64,000 nucleotides of DNA from Streptomyces sp. SAT1. Lineage in GTDB: Bacteria; Actinomycetota; Actinomycetes; Streptomycetales; Streptomycetaceae. Position numbers and translations under genes: made by a program. The stretch spans positions 2,758,501 to 2,822,500 of the forward strand of contig NZ_CP015849.1 of the NCBI RefSeq assembly GCF_001654495.1, written 5' to 3'. The notes under the pieces are model-generated. The model searched no databases. It saw only the letters and a program-made list of their open reading frames with translations, and was not told the origin of the DNA. Shown piece after piece: positions 15,976 through 24,584 of this stretch (its first letter is position 1; each line of letters opens with the position of its first letter).

Positions 15976-16067
15976 GGGCATCCCACACGTTCTGCCGGGG
16001 GTCCGGGGGTCGCCCCCCGGATGGACACAGCAACATGAGGCGACTGCGGCGGGAGGTGCGGCGATGA
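15939..16067 (+). repeat. 37-bp direct repeat flanking a palindromic insert at the permease-permease junction
   Basis: Copy 1 (15939-15975) codes the last residues NMRRLRREVRR and the stop of permease 1. Copy 2 (16031-16067), with two mismatches, ends in the ATG of permease 2. Between them lies a short GC-rich segment with a 7-bp-stem hairpin (16003-16009 with 16014-16020). This looks like insertion of a small palindromic repeat element together with duplication of the junction. The duplicate supplies a GGGAGG RBS to each side. Confidence 0.75.
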
Positions 16068-16975
16068 CGGCCGAGGCGGTCACCGAGGCGCGGGCGGTGC
16101 CCGCCGCGCCGCCCGCGCGGGCCCGTCGCCCGCTCGGCTCCCGGCTCGCGGAGATCGCGGGCGGGAGCGTGGTGCGGGTGTTCCTGATCCTGGTGGGCCT
16201 GTTCTGGCTGGTCCCCACGATCGGGCTGCTGCTGTCCTCGCTGCGCTCCCCGGAGGACATGAGCGCGAGCGGCTGGTGGACCGTGTTCACCCGGCCCTCC
16301 CAGCTGACCTTCGGCAGCTACCGGAAGCTGCTGGAGAACGGCGACATCACCCACTCCCTGCTCAACACCGCCCTGATCACCGTCCCGGCGACGGTCCTGG
16401 TGGTCGTGGTCGGCTCGCTGGCCGGCTACGCGTTCGCCTGGATGGAGTTCCCGGGCCGCGACTGGTGGTTCCTGGCCGTGGTGGGCCTGCTGGTCGTGCC
16501 GGTGCAGGTGGCGCTCATCCCGATCGCCGAACTCTTCGGGAAGATCGGCCTGTTCGGGACCGTCTTCGGGGTGATCCTCTTCCACACCGGCTTCGGACTG
16601 CCGTTCGCGGTGTTCCTGCTGCGGAACTTCTTCGCGGAGATCCCGCGCGAACTGCTGGAGGCGGCCCGCCTCGACGGCGCCGGTGAACTGCGCCTGTTCG
16701 CCCGGGTCGTGCTGCCGCTGGGCGGGCCGGCCATCGCGAGCCTCGGCATCTTCCAGTTCCTGTGGGTGTGGAACGACATGCTGGTCGCGCTGGTGTTCAC
16801 CAAGTCCGGCACCCAGCCGATCACCGTGGCCCTGCAGACCCAGGTGCGCCAGTTCGGCAACAACGTCGACGTGCTGGCGCCGGGCGCGTTCATCTCGATG
16901 GTGATCCCGCTGGCCGTGTTCTTCGCCTTCCAGCGGCAGTTCGTGTCCGGCGTGATGGCGGGCGCGGTCAAGTAG
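16064..16975 (+). CDS. Carbohydrate ABC transporter permease (MalG type)
   Basis: Second permease, 303 residues, normal length. There are six predicted TM segments, the first at about 38-60 after a Pro/Ala/Arg-rich cytoplasmic tail. The EAA motif is clear (EIPRELLEAARLDGAGELRLFARVVLP). The C-terminus is FQRQFVSGVMAGAVK, typical of the family. The ATG at 16064 lies in the duplicated junction, preceded by GGGAGG. It pairs with the MalF-type protein upstream to form the channel for the sugar captured by the lipoprotein. The operon ends in a hairpin at 17004. Confidence 0.92.
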   Translation: MTAEAVTEARAVPAAPPARARRPLGSRLAEIAGGSVVRVFLILVGLFWLVPTIGLLLSSLRSPEDMSASGWWTVFTRPSQLTFGSYRKLLENGDITHSLLNTALITVPATVLVVVVGSLAGYAFAWMEFPGRDWWFLAVVGLLVVPVQVALIPIAELFGKIGLFGTVFGVILFHTGFGLPFAVFLLRNFFAEIPRELLEAARLDGAGELRLFARVVLPLGGPAIASLGIFQFLWVWNDMLVALVFTKSGTQPITVALQTQVRQFGNNVDVLAPGAFISMVIPLAVFFAFQRQFVSGVMAGAVK

Positions 16976-17003
16976 CCGCGCGGGCGGCCGCGTACGGCAC
17001 AGG

Positions 17004-17027
17004 GGGCGGACCGGCACCGGTCCGCCC
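17004..17027 (+). terminator. Terminator of the sugar ABC operon
   Basis: An 11-bp perfect stem (17004-17014 with 17017-17027) lies 29 bp past the permease stop and is followed by a short pyrimidine/T stretch. It isolates the importer from the glycopolymer genes. Confidence 0.8.
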
Positions 17028-17058
17028 TCTTCCGTTCACCCACGGTCCCCCATATGCC

Positions 17059-17073
17059 GTAGCGAACCGTAAC
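17059..17073 (+). promoter_or_regulatory. Possible MtrA-type direct repeat upstream of the glycopolymer genes
   Basis: Two GTARC half-sites, GTAGC (17059-17063) and GTAAC (17069-17073), lie 5 nt apart, about 70 bp before the first GT2-TagF gene. MtrA in Streptomyces is reported to prefer GTAAC-like direct repeats; mtrA itself is at 54458. The match is weak. Confidence 0.25.
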
Positions 17074-17141
17074 CCATTCACTCCATCGGCCGTTTCCGGG
17101 CACGGCAGCACCGACCGCCCGCGCGACCCTTGGATGTCCCG

Positions 17142-19451
17142 TTGCCCAGGTTCAGTGTCATCGTCCCCGCGTACCGGGTCCAGGCGTATCTGCACGCGTG
17201 CCTGGAGTCCGTGCTCTCCCAGTCCTTCATGGACCTCGAACTGATCGCCGTGGACGACTGCTCGCCGGACGCCTGCGGGGAGATCATCGACGAGTTCGCC
17301 GCCCGCGACCCGCGCGTGCGCGCGATCCACCTGGCGGAGAACCAGGGCCTGGGCGCCGCCCGCAACGCGGGCATGGCCCGCGCCACCGGCGAGTACCTGC
17401 TCTTCCTGGACAGCGACGACACCCTCACCCCCGAGGCGCTGTGGGCGATCGCCGCCCGGCTCAAGGAGACCGGCGAGCCCGACGTCCTGGTCTACGGCTT
17501 CGCCCGCACCGACTGGACCGGCCGGCCCGTGCCCGATCCGGCCGGCGGCCTGCTGTGCCAGGAGGGTCCGGCGCCCTTCCGGCTGGCCGACCGCCCCGAC
17601 CTGCTGCGGGTGCTGATGGTGGCCTGGAACAAGGCGTACCGGCGCGACTTCGTGCGCCGCGAGGAACTCGCCTTCCCGGACGGCTACTACGAGGACACGC
17701 CCTGGACGTACCCGGCGCTGCTGGCGGCCGGGTCGATCGCGACCCTGGACCGGGTCTGCGTGCACTACCGGCAGCGGCGCCGGGGCAGCATCCTGGGCAC
17801 CACGAGCCGCCGCCACTTCGATGTCTTCGCGCAGTACGACCGGGTCTTCGCCTTCCTGGACCGGCGCCCCGAACTGGCCGCCTGGCGGCCGGTGCTGTTC
17901 CGGCGCATGGTCGACCACCTCACCACCGTGTTCACCCGCCCCGGCCGGCTGCCGCGCGGCAGCCGCGCCGAGTTCCTGCGCCTGGCCCGGACGTACTACC
18001 GCCGGCACCGCTGCCCGGGGGCCCGCCTCGCCCCGCGGACCCGGCTGCGGCACGCCCTGGTCCGGCTCGGCCTGCACCGCGTCTTCCGCGGGCTGCGGCT
18101 GGCGATGACCCTGCGCCGCCGGGTCGCCGGCGGCGGCCTGCGGTGCCTGCGGGCACTGCGCGCCGCCCTGCTCCAGGCGCACTACCGGATCCAGCTGTGC
18201 CTGCCGGTGCGCGCCGACCGTGCGGTGTTCGCCGCGTACTGGGGGCGCGGGCACGGGTGCAGTCCGGGGGCGCTGGAGGCGGCGTTCCGCGCGCTGGCGC
18301 CGCACATCCGCACCGCGTGGATCGCCCGGCCCGGCCACCACGGCCGCACCCCGCCCGGCACCCGCCGGCTCACCCCGGGCACGGCCGCGTACTGGACGGC
18401 GCTGGCCCGCTCCAAGTACCTGGTCAACAACGTCAACTTCGACCGCCGCCTGGTCAAGCGGCGCGGCCAGGTGTTCGTGCAGACCCAGCACGGCACCCCG
18501 CTCAAGCACATGGGCCTGGACCTCCAGGAGCACCCGGCGGCGGCCCGCGGCATGGACTTCGCCGAGCTGCTGCGCGGCGTCGACAAGTGGGACTACGTCG
18601 TCTCCGGCAACCGGCACACCACGCTGACCTGGGAGCGCGTCTACCCGGGCCGGTACACCACGCTGGAGTACGGCTGCCCGCGCGACGACGTCTTCCAGCG
18701 GGCGACCTCGGCGGACGTGGCGGCGCTGCGCGCGTCCCTGGGCATCCCGGACGACGTGGTGGCGCTGCTGTACGCGCCGACCCACCGCGACTACCGCCGC
18801 ACCCAGCGGTCCGCGCTGGACCTGGAGCGCTTCGCGCACCGGCTGGGCCCCCGCTTCGTCGTCCTGGCCCGCGCCCACTACCTGGCCGAGGCCCCGCTCA
18901 CCGGCGGCCCTGCCCCGTCGGCGCACCGGGCCCCGGCGGCGGGCGGCCGGGTCGTCGACGTCAGCGGGCACCCGAGCGTCGAGGAGCTGTGCCTGGCCTC
19001 CGACGTCCTGCTCACGGACTACTCGTCGATCATGTTCGACTACGCCGTGCTCGACCGCCCGATCGTGCTGCTGGCCGACGACTGGGCGGCGTACGAGGCG
19101 GCCCGCGGCACCTACTTCGACGTGCGCGCCCAGCCGCCCGGCGCGGTCGCCCGCACCGCCGACGAACTCGTCGACATCCTCACCGGCGGCCACTGGCACG
19201 GCTCCCGCTCCGCGCAGCTACGGGCCGCCTTCCGGGAGCGGTTCTGCCCGCTGGACGACGGGCGCGCCGCCGAGCGGGTGGTGCGCCATGTGGTGCTCGG
19301 GCAGCGGGACGAGGCGGCCGGGCTGCCGCCCGTCGTGCCGCTCGCCGAGCGCCGTCCGGTGCCGTCGCGGGCCGCGGCCCTCCGGGCCAGGTCACGGCTG
19401 GCCACCGTGCCGCCGCCCGCGGGCCCCCAGGCCGTCCATGAGAGCCACTGA
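17142..19451 (+). CDS. GT2 glycosyltransferase fused to TagF-like glycerophosphotransferase (copy A)
   Basis: About 769 residues. The N-terminal GT-A domain (1-~230) has SVIVPAYRVQ, VDDCSPDACG and the metal-binding FLDSDDT near 90. The C-terminal half is a CDP-glycerol:poly(glycerophosphate) glycerophosphotransferase domain with QTQHGTPLKHMG (His450 at the TagF catalytic position), LYAPTHRDYRR, VVLARAHY and TDYSSIMFDYAVLDRP near 624. It is predicted to extend or decorate a poly(polyol-phosphate) wall polymer at the cytoplasmic membrane face. The start is uncertain: a TTG at 17142 gives MPRFSVIVP, matching both paralogues downstream; another TTG lies at 17130, and neither has a strong RBS. It is the first of three tandem paralogues and probably the first gene of their operon. 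Confidence 0.87.
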   Translation: MPRFSVIVPAYRVQAYLHACLESVLSQSFMDLELIAVDDCSPDACGEIIDEFAARDPRVRAIHLAENQGLGAARNAGMARATGEYLLFLDSDDTLTPEALWAIAARLKETGEPDVLVYGFARTDWTGRPVPDPAGGLLCQEGPAPFRLADRPDLLRVLMVAWNKAYRRDFVRREELAFPDGYYEDTPWTYPALLAAGSIATLDRVCVHYRQRRRGSILGTTSRRHFDVFAQYDRVFAFLDRRPELAAWRPVLFRRMVDHLTTVFTRPGRLPRGSRAEFLRLARTYYRRHRCPGARLAPRTRLRHALVRLGLHRVFRGLRLAMTLRRRVAGGGLRCLRALRAALLQAHYRIQLCLPVRADRAVFAAYWGRGHGCSPGALEAAFRALAPHIRTAWIARPGHHGRTPPGTRRLTPGTAAYWTALARSKYLVNNVNFDRRLVKRRGQVFVQTQHGTPLKHMGLDLQEHPAAARGMDFAELLRGVDKWDYVVSGNRHTTLTWERVYPGRYTTLEYGCPRDDVFQRATSADVAALRASLGIPDDVVALLYAPTHRDYRRTQRSALDLERFAHRLGPRFVVLARAHYLAEAPLTGGPAPSAHRAPAAGGRVVDVSGHPSVEELCLASDVLLTDYSSIMFDYAVLDRPIVLLADDWAAYEAARGTYFDVRAQPPGAVARTADELVDILTGGHWHGSRSAQLRAAFRERFCPLDDGRAAERVVRHVVLGQRDEAAGLPPVVPLAERRPVPSRAAALRARSRLATVPPPAGPQAVHESH

Positions 19452-19483
19452 GCCGTCCACGCGAGCCACTGAGAGAGAGCAGG

Positions 19484-21727
19484 ATGCCCCGCTTCAGCAT
19501 CATCGTCCCGTCCCACGGCGTGGCGGGCAGGCTGTCCCTGGCGCTGGACTCCGTCCTCGCCCAGTCCTACGGCGACTTCGAGCTGATCCCGGTCTGCGAC
19601 GGGCCCGGCGCCCCGGCCGCGGGCGTGGCCGCCGACCGCGCCCGCCGGGACTCGCGGGTGCGGCCGGTGCACTCGCCGCCGTCCGCCGGTCTCGGCGGCG
19701 CGCGCAACGCGGGGACGGCCGCGGCGACCGGCTCCTATCTGCTCTTCCTGGACGGCGACGACGTGCTCGCGCCGGGCGCGCTGACCGCGCTGGCCGGGCG
19801 GCTGGCCGAGACCGGCGACGTCGACGTGCTGTACTGCGCGCACGAGCGGACGCCCTGGTGGGAGGGGACGGCCGAGCGGGTGCCCCCGGCCGGGGACGCG
19901 GACGGAGAGCTGCCCGACGGCGTCTTCGCGCCCGCCGACGCCCCCCGGCTGACCGGGGCGGGGCTGCCCGCGTGGAGCGCCGTCCACCGCCGGGCCTTCG
20001 TGAGCGTCCACGGCCTCGCCTTCTCCTGCGGCCACCACACCGACCTCGGCTGGGGCGTGCGCGCGGTGCTCGCCGCCGAGCGGGTCGCGGTGCTGCGCGA
20101 GAGCGTCGTACGGCATCTGCTGCGCCGCCAGGGCAGCCGGCTCGAACTCCCGGGCGAGCACCACTTCGACCTCCTCGACCAGTCGGAGCGGGTGCTCGTC
20201 CGGGCCACGGAGGCGGGCCTGGCCGCCGAGCGGTACGTGCCGCTGTTCGCGCACGTCATGGAGCTGGTGGTGGCGACGGCCCGGCATCCGGAGCGGCTGC
20301 CCGCCGGGCGCCGCCGGGCGTTCCTGCGCGCCGCCCGCGCGCTGTACCGCGCGCACCGCCCGGCCGGGTTCCGGCCGCCCCCGGGCGCCGCGGGCGCGGC
20401 GCACCGGCTGCTCGCCACCGGCGCCCACCCGGCGCTGCGCGCGCTGGGCGCCGCCGCCGGGCCCGCCGGACGGGCCGCGCGGGCGGGCCGTACCGCCGCC
20501 GCTGCCCTGCGCCGGGTGCGCGCCCGCCTCGGCTACCGCTGGCACCTGCGCCGGCCGCTCGACGAGCGCCTCGTCGTGTACTGCGCGTACTGGGGGCGCG
20601 GCTACGCCTGCAATCCGGCCGCGCTGCACGCCAGGGCCCGCGAACTCGCCCCGCATCTGCGGGGGGTGTTCCTGGTCGAGCCGGGCCAGGAACACACCCT
20701 GCCCGAGGGTGTCGACCACGCGGTGACCGGCAGCCCGCGCTACTGGAAGGTGCTGGCCCGCGCCAAGTACCTGGTGAACAACGCCAACTTCGCGGACGCC
20801 GTCGTCAAACGGCCCGGCAGTGTGCACCTTCAGACCCAGCACGGCACCCCGCTGAAGACGATGGGCTGCGACCAGTCGGTGTACCCGGTGGTCGCGGCGC
20901 AGTCGGGCAGCTTCACCCGGCTGCTGCGCCGGGTGGACCGCTGGGACCACAACCTGTCCGCCAACCGGCACTCCACCGAGGTGTGGGAGCGGGCCTTCCC
21001 GGGCGCGTACGAGACGCTGGAGTACGGCTATCCGCGCAACGACCTGCTGCTGACGGCCGGTGCGCGGGAGGTGGCCGCGATCCGGCGCGCGCTGGGCGTG
21101 CCCGAGGGCGCGACGGCCGTGCTGTACGCCCCCACCCACCGCGACCACCGCACCGGCTTCGAACCGGGCCTGGACCTGGAGGAGTTCTGCGCGGCGGCGG
21201 GTGACGACGTCGTCGTCCTGCTGCGCGCCCACTACTTCTACGACCGGGGCGGGCGCGCGGGCAGCGGCCGGGTCATCGACGTGACCGGGCACCGCTCCAC
21301 GGAGGAGGTGTGCCTGGCCGCCGACGCGCTGGTCACCGACTACTCGTCGATCATGTTCGACTACGCCGTCCTGGACCGCCCGGTCGTCGTGTACGCCGAC
21401 GACTGGGAGGTGTACCGCGAGACGCGGGGCGTCTGCTTCGACCTGCTGGAGACCCCGCCGGGGCCGGTGGCGCGCACCCCCGGCGAGCTGGCCGGCCTCT
21501 TCCGCGACGGCGCGTTCGCCGGGCCCCGGTCGGCGGCGCTGCGGGCGGCGTTCCGTGAGCGGTTCTGCGCCTTCGACGACGGGCGGGCCGCCGAGCGGGT
21601 GGTGCGCCGGGTGTTCCTCGGCGAGCCGGAGGAGGCGCTGCCGCCCGTGGTCCCGCTCGCCGCGCGCACCCCGGCCCCGGCCGCGGTGCCCTTCCCGAGG
21701 TCCGCCGCCCCGTTCGTGAGGAGCTGA
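19484..21727 (+). CDS. GT2 glycosyltransferase fused to TagF-like glycerophosphotransferase (copy B)
   Basis: 747 residues, same two-domain architecture as copy A. The GT2 half starts MPRFSIIVPSHGV with LFLDGDDV near 86. It is more divergent than in A and C: the MVAWNKAYRRDF region of A reads LPAWSAVHRRAF here, so the sugar-transfer specificity may differ. The TagF half keeps QTQHGTPLKTMG (His453), LYAPTHRDHRT, VVLLRAHYF and TDYSSIMFDYAVLDRPVV near 617. The ATG is preceded by a purine-rich GAGAGAGAGCAGG. It starts 32 bp after copy A. Presumed role: another step in assembly of the same wall glycopolymer. Confidence 0.88.
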   Translation: MPRFSIIVPSHGVAGRLSLALDSVLAQSYGDFELIPVCDGPGAPAAGVAADRARRDSRVRPVHSPPSAGLGGARNAGTAAATGSYLLFLDGDDVLAPGALTALAGRLAETGDVDVLYCAHERTPWWEGTAERVPPAGDADGELPDGVFAPADAPRLTGAGLPAWSAVHRRAFVSVHGLAFSCGHHTDLGWGVRAVLAAERVAVLRESVVRHLLRRQGSRLELPGEHHFDLLDQSERVLVRATEAGLAAERYVPLFAHVMELVVATARHPERLPAGRRRAFLRAARALYRAHRPAGFRPPPGAAGAAHRLLATGAHPALRALGAAAGPAGRAARAGRTAAAALRRVRARLGYRWHLRRPLDERLVVYCAYWGRGYACNPAALHARARELAPHLRGVFLVEPGQEHTLPEGVDHAVTGSPRYWKVLARAKYLVNNANFADAVVKRPGSVHLQTQHGTPLKTMGCDQSVYPVVAAQSGSFTRLLRRVDRWDHNLSANRHSTEVWERAFPGAYETLEYGYPRNDLLLTAGAREVAAIRRALGVPEGATAVLYAPTHRDHRTGFEPGLDLEEFCAAAGDDVVVLLRAHYFYDRGGRAGSGRVIDVTGHRSTEEVCLAADALVTDYSSIMFDYAVLDRPVVVYADDWEVYRETRGVCFDLLETPPGPVARTPGELAGLFRDGAFAGPRSAALRAAFRERFCAFDDGRAAERVVRRVFLGEPEEALPPVVPLAARTPAPAAVPFPRSAAPFVRS

Positions 21728-21735
21728 CGACAGCA

Positions 21736-24003
21736 GTGCCCCGCTTCAGCATCATCGTCCCCTGTTTCCAGGTGCAGGGCTTCCTGCGCGAGTGCCTCGA
21801 CTCGGTCCTCGGGCAGTCCTTCCGGGACATCGAGGTGATCGCCGTCGACGACTGCTCCCCGGACGGCTCCGGCGCGATCCTCGACGAGTACGCGGCGCGC
21901 GACGCGCGCGTGCGCGTGCTGCACCTGCCGGAGAACGCCGGTCTCGGCCGCGCCCGCAACGCGGGGGCGGAGCGGGCCACCGGCGACTTCCTCTTCTTCC
22001 TCGACAGTGACGACACGCTCACCCCGGGCGCGCTGCGCGCCATGGCGGACCGGCTGGCCGAGACCGACGACCCGGACGTGCTGGTCTTCGACTACGCGCG
22101 CACCTACTGGTGGGGCGGGACGCGCCGCAACGCCCTGGCGCGGGTGCTGGCCGAGGCGGGCGGCGCGGGGACCTTCACGGCGGCCGAGCGCCCGGAGATC
22201 CTCGATCTGCTGATGGTGGTGTGGAACAAGCTGTACCGGCGCGACTTCGTCGACAAGCACGGCTTCGCCTTCCCGCCGGGCTACTACGAGGACACGCCCT
22301 GGACCTTCCCGGTGCTGCTCACCGCGGACCGGATCGCCGCGCTGGACCGGATCTGCCTGAACTACCGGCAGCGCCGGCAGGGCAGCATCCTGTCCACCAC
22401 CAGCCGCAAGCACTTCGACATCCACGACCAGTACGAGCGGGTGTTCGCGTATCTGGACGACCGGCCCGACCTCGCGTCCTGGCGGCCGTACCTGCACCGC
22501 AAGGCGGGCGAGCACTGCCTCGACATCCTGGCCAAGCCGGACCGGGTGCCCCCGGCCGACAAGGCGGAGTTCTTCCGCCGCACGGCCGAGCTGTTCGCCG
22601 CGCACCGGCCCGCCGGGGTGCCCGTGCCCGACGGACTGCGGGTCCTGGAGGGCGGGTACGCGGCGTACGCGCTGCAGCGGCAGGCCGCGCGGGCGCGGCG
22701 GGAGGCGGGCCGCCGGGCGCGGCAGGTCCGCCGGGTCGCGGCGCGCCGGGCCAAGGACGGCTGGGGCGCGCTGCACGCCCGCCGGCCGCAGGCCGAGGAC
22801 CTGGTCCTGTACTCGGCCTTCTCGCACCGCGGGGTGCTCGGCGACCCGGCCGCGGTGTACCGCAGGGCCCGGGAGATCGCCCCGCAGCTGCGCGGGGTGT
22901 GGGTGGTGCGCGACCCCGAGCGGGCCCGGCGCGCCGGTCTGCTGCCGCCCGGCACCGAGTACGTCGTGCCCGGCGGTCCGCGCTTCCGGGAGCTCGCCGC
23001 GCGCGCCGCGTACTTCGTCAACAACGTCAACTGGCCCGACGTCCCCGGCAAGCGGCCCGGCAGCGTGCACATCCAGACGCACCAGGGGACGCCGCTGAAG
23101 TACATGGGGGCCGATCTGCTGGGCAAGCCCGGCGCCCGGCACGGCGTGGACGTCCCGGGCATGCTGCGCCGGGCCGACCGCTGGGACCACAGCCTGGTCG
23201 CCAACCGCCACTCCGAGCTGGTGTGGGAGCGGGCCTACCCGTGCCGCTTCGGCTCCGCGCGCACCGGCAGCCCGCGCAACGACGTCCTGGTGGGCGCGGC
23301 GCCGGACGCCGGGGCGGCGGTGCGCGCCCGGCTCGGCGTCCCGGCGGACCACACCGTGGTGCTGTACGCGCCGACCCGCCGCGAGTACCGGCGCGGCGGG
23401 CACGTCGAGCGGTTCGATCCCGCCCGGCTCGCCGCCGACCTGGGCGAGGGGCACACCCTCGTGGTCCGGCTGCACCCGTCGCTCGCGGCCGGTCCGGCGC
23501 GTGGTCTGGGCCTGGCCGAGCTGCACCGGCGCGGGGTGCTGGTGGACGCGACGGACGAGCCGTACGTGGAGGACGTGCTGCTCGCCGCCGATGTGCTCGT
23601 CACCGACTACTCCGCCCTGATGTTCGACTACGCCAACCTGGACCGGCCGATCGTGGTGCACGCCGACGACTTCGACGCGTACACGGCGAGCCGGGGCGTG
23701 TACTTCGACGTGCGGGCCGAGCCGCCGGGCCATGTGGCGCGCTCCTACCGCGAGCTGGCGTGGCTGCTGGCGTCGGGGACCTGGCGGGACGCGGAGTCGG
23801 CGCGGCTGCGGGCGGCGTTCCGGGCGCGGTTCTGCGAGTTCGACGACGGCTGGGCGGCGGAGCGGGTGGTGCGCACGCTGCTGCTGGGCGAGCGGGACTG
23901 GACGCCGCCCGCGTCCGCCCCGGCCACCGCGCGGACGGCGCCGGGCGGCGGCGCCCAGGTGCCCGCGCAGGCGTCCGGGCACGACCGGCTCGCACCGTCC
24001 TGA
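21736..24003 (+). CDS. GT2 glycosyltransferase fused to TagF-like domain (copy C, altered catalytic motif)
   Basis: 755 residues from GTG 21736, only 8 bp after copy B. The GT2 half is close to copy A (FSIIVPCFQVQ, VDDCSPDGSG, FLDSDDTLTP, WNKLYRRDF, YEDTPWTFP). In the TagF-like half the HGTPLK motif reads THQGTPLK: Gln450 stands where copies A and B have His, and a His sits one position earlier. Other motifs also shift: LYAPTRREYRR for THRDY, LVVRLHPS for RAHY, TDYSALMFDYANLDRP for TDYSSIMFDY. Either the acceptor/donor differs (for example another polyol phosphate) or this half has lost transferase activity. It is the last gene of the tandem set; ohr converges on its 3' end 15 bp later. Confidence 0.87.
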   Translation: MPRFSIIVPCFQVQGFLRECLDSVLGQSFRDIEVIAVDDCSPDGSGAILDEYAARDARVRVLHLPENAGLGRARNAGAERATGDFLFFLDSDDTLTPGALRAMADRLAETDDPDVLVFDYARTYWWGGTRRNALARVLAEAGGAGTFTAAERPEILDLLMVVWNKLYRRDFVDKHGFAFPPGYYEDTPWTFPVLLTADRIAALDRICLNYRQRRQGSILSTTSRKHFDIHDQYERVFAYLDDRPDLASWRPYLHRKAGEHCLDILAKPDRVPPADKAEFFRRTAELFAAHRPAGVPVPDGLRVLEGGYAAYALQRQAARARREAGRRARQVRRVAARRAKDGWGALHARRPQAEDLVLYSAFSHRGVLGDPAAVYRRAREIAPQLRGVWVVRDPERARRAGLLPPGTEYVVPGGPRFRELAARAAYFVNNVNWPDVPGKRPGSVHIQTHQGTPLKYMGADLLGKPGARHGVDVPGMLRRADRWDHSLVANRHSELVWERAYPCRFGSARTGSPRNDVLVGAAPDAGAAVRARLGVPADHTVVLYAPTRREYRRGGHVERFDPARLAADLGEGHTLVVRLHPSLAAGPARGLGLAELHRRGVLVDATDEPYVEDVLLAADVLVTDYSALMFDYANLDRPIVVHADDFDAYTASRGVYFDVRAEPPGHVARSYRELAWLLASGTWRDAESARLRAAFRARFCEFDDGWAAERVVRTLLLGERDWTPPASAPATARTAPGGGAQVPAQASGHDRLAPS

Positions 24004-24018
24004 GCGTGCGCGCCCGGG

Positions 24019-24432
24019 TCACTCGATGACGAGGTCGACCGGGATGTTGCCGCGGGTGGCGTTGGAGTAGGGGCACACCTGGTGGGCCTGCTCGACCAGT
24101 TCGCGGCCGGTGGCCTCGTCCACGGTGTCGGGCAGCTCGACGCGCAGGGTGACGGCGAGCGCGAAGCCCTCGCCCTGCTTGCCGAAGGCGACCTCGCCGG
24201 TGACCGCGGCGTCGCTCACGTCCACCTTGGCCCGGCGGCCGACGACGGCGAGGGCGCCGGCGAAGCAGGCCGCGTAGCCGGCGGCGAACATCTGCTCCGG
24301 GTTGGTGCCCTGTCCGTCGCCGCCCAGCTCCACGGGCGCGGCGAGCTGCACGTCCAGCTTGCCGTCGGAGCTGTAGGCGCGGCCCTCGCGGCCGTGGGTG
24401 GCGGTGGCGACGGCGGTGTAGAGCGTGTCCAT
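24019..24432 (-). CDS. ohrA: Organic hydroperoxide resistance protein, Ohr/OsmC family
   Basis: Ohr reduces organic hydroperoxides with a reactive Cys pair. From the ATG at 24432 the protein has 137 residues, the usual Ohr length; the longer open frame upstream encodes only repeats. It shows the family features PVELGGDGQGTNPEQMFAAGYAACF with peroxidatic Cys56, and AHQVCPYSNATRGN with resolving Cys120. The C-terminus DLVIE is typical. AGAGGG lies upstream of the start. It is divergent from a MarR-type OhrR gene with palindromes between them, so OhrR-controlled, peroxide-induced expression is expected. It converges with the glycopolymer genes but is functionally unrelated to them. Confidence 0.93.
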   Translation of the reverse strand: MDTLYTAVATATHGREGRAYSSDGKLDVQLAAPVELGGDGQGTNPEQMFAAGYAACFAGALAVVGRRAKVDVSDAAVTGEVAFGKQGEGFALAVTLRVELPDTVDEATGRELVEQAHQVCPYSNATRGNIPVDLVIE

Positions 24433-24470
24433 GGCGATCCAGCCCTCTCGGAAGACATCGGTGTGCGTTT

Positions 24471-24506
24471 CCGCGGTTCCTGCGGTTCTTGCGGTCCCCG
24501 CGGTTC
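24471..24506. repeat. Four 9-bp tandem repeats in the ohr leader
   Basis: Units at 24471, 24480, 24489 and 24498 (CCGCGGTTC, CTGCGGTTC, TTGCGGTCC, CCGCGGTTC) lie between the OhrR palindromes and the ohr start. They sit in the probable 5' leader; no function is evident. Confidence 0.7.
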
Positions 24507-24525
24507 TTGCGCCATGAGTAGAGCA

Positions 24526-24547
24526 CACAATTAAGTTGTGCACAACT
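24526..24547. promoter_or_regulatory. ohrR: Overlapping palindromes, candidate OhrR operator
   Basis: A perfect 14-bp palindrome AGTTGTGCACAACT (24534-24547) overlaps a second inverted repeat, CACAA-N5-TTGTG (24526-24540). These AT-rich sites stand out in the GC-rich divergent ohr/ohrR promoter region. OhrR proteins bind such inverted repeats and leave them when their Cys is oxidised. Confidence 0.75.
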
Positions 24548-24571
24548 GAATGATGCGCGAGGTACCTCGGG

Positions 24572-24577
24572 TACCCT
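24572..24577 (+). promoter_or_regulatory. Candidate -10 box of ohrR
   Basis: TACCCT ends 7 nt before the ohrR ATG (24585), which would give a nearly leaderless transcript. A weak GAGG also lies in this spacer. Confidence 0.35.
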
Positions 24578-24584
24578 GAGGCAC

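Noticed and set aside
24433..24543. 37-residue N-terminal extension of Ohr
   Set aside because: It would run through the OhrR operator and the 9-bp repeats; Ohr proteins are about 140 residues as from ATG 24432.
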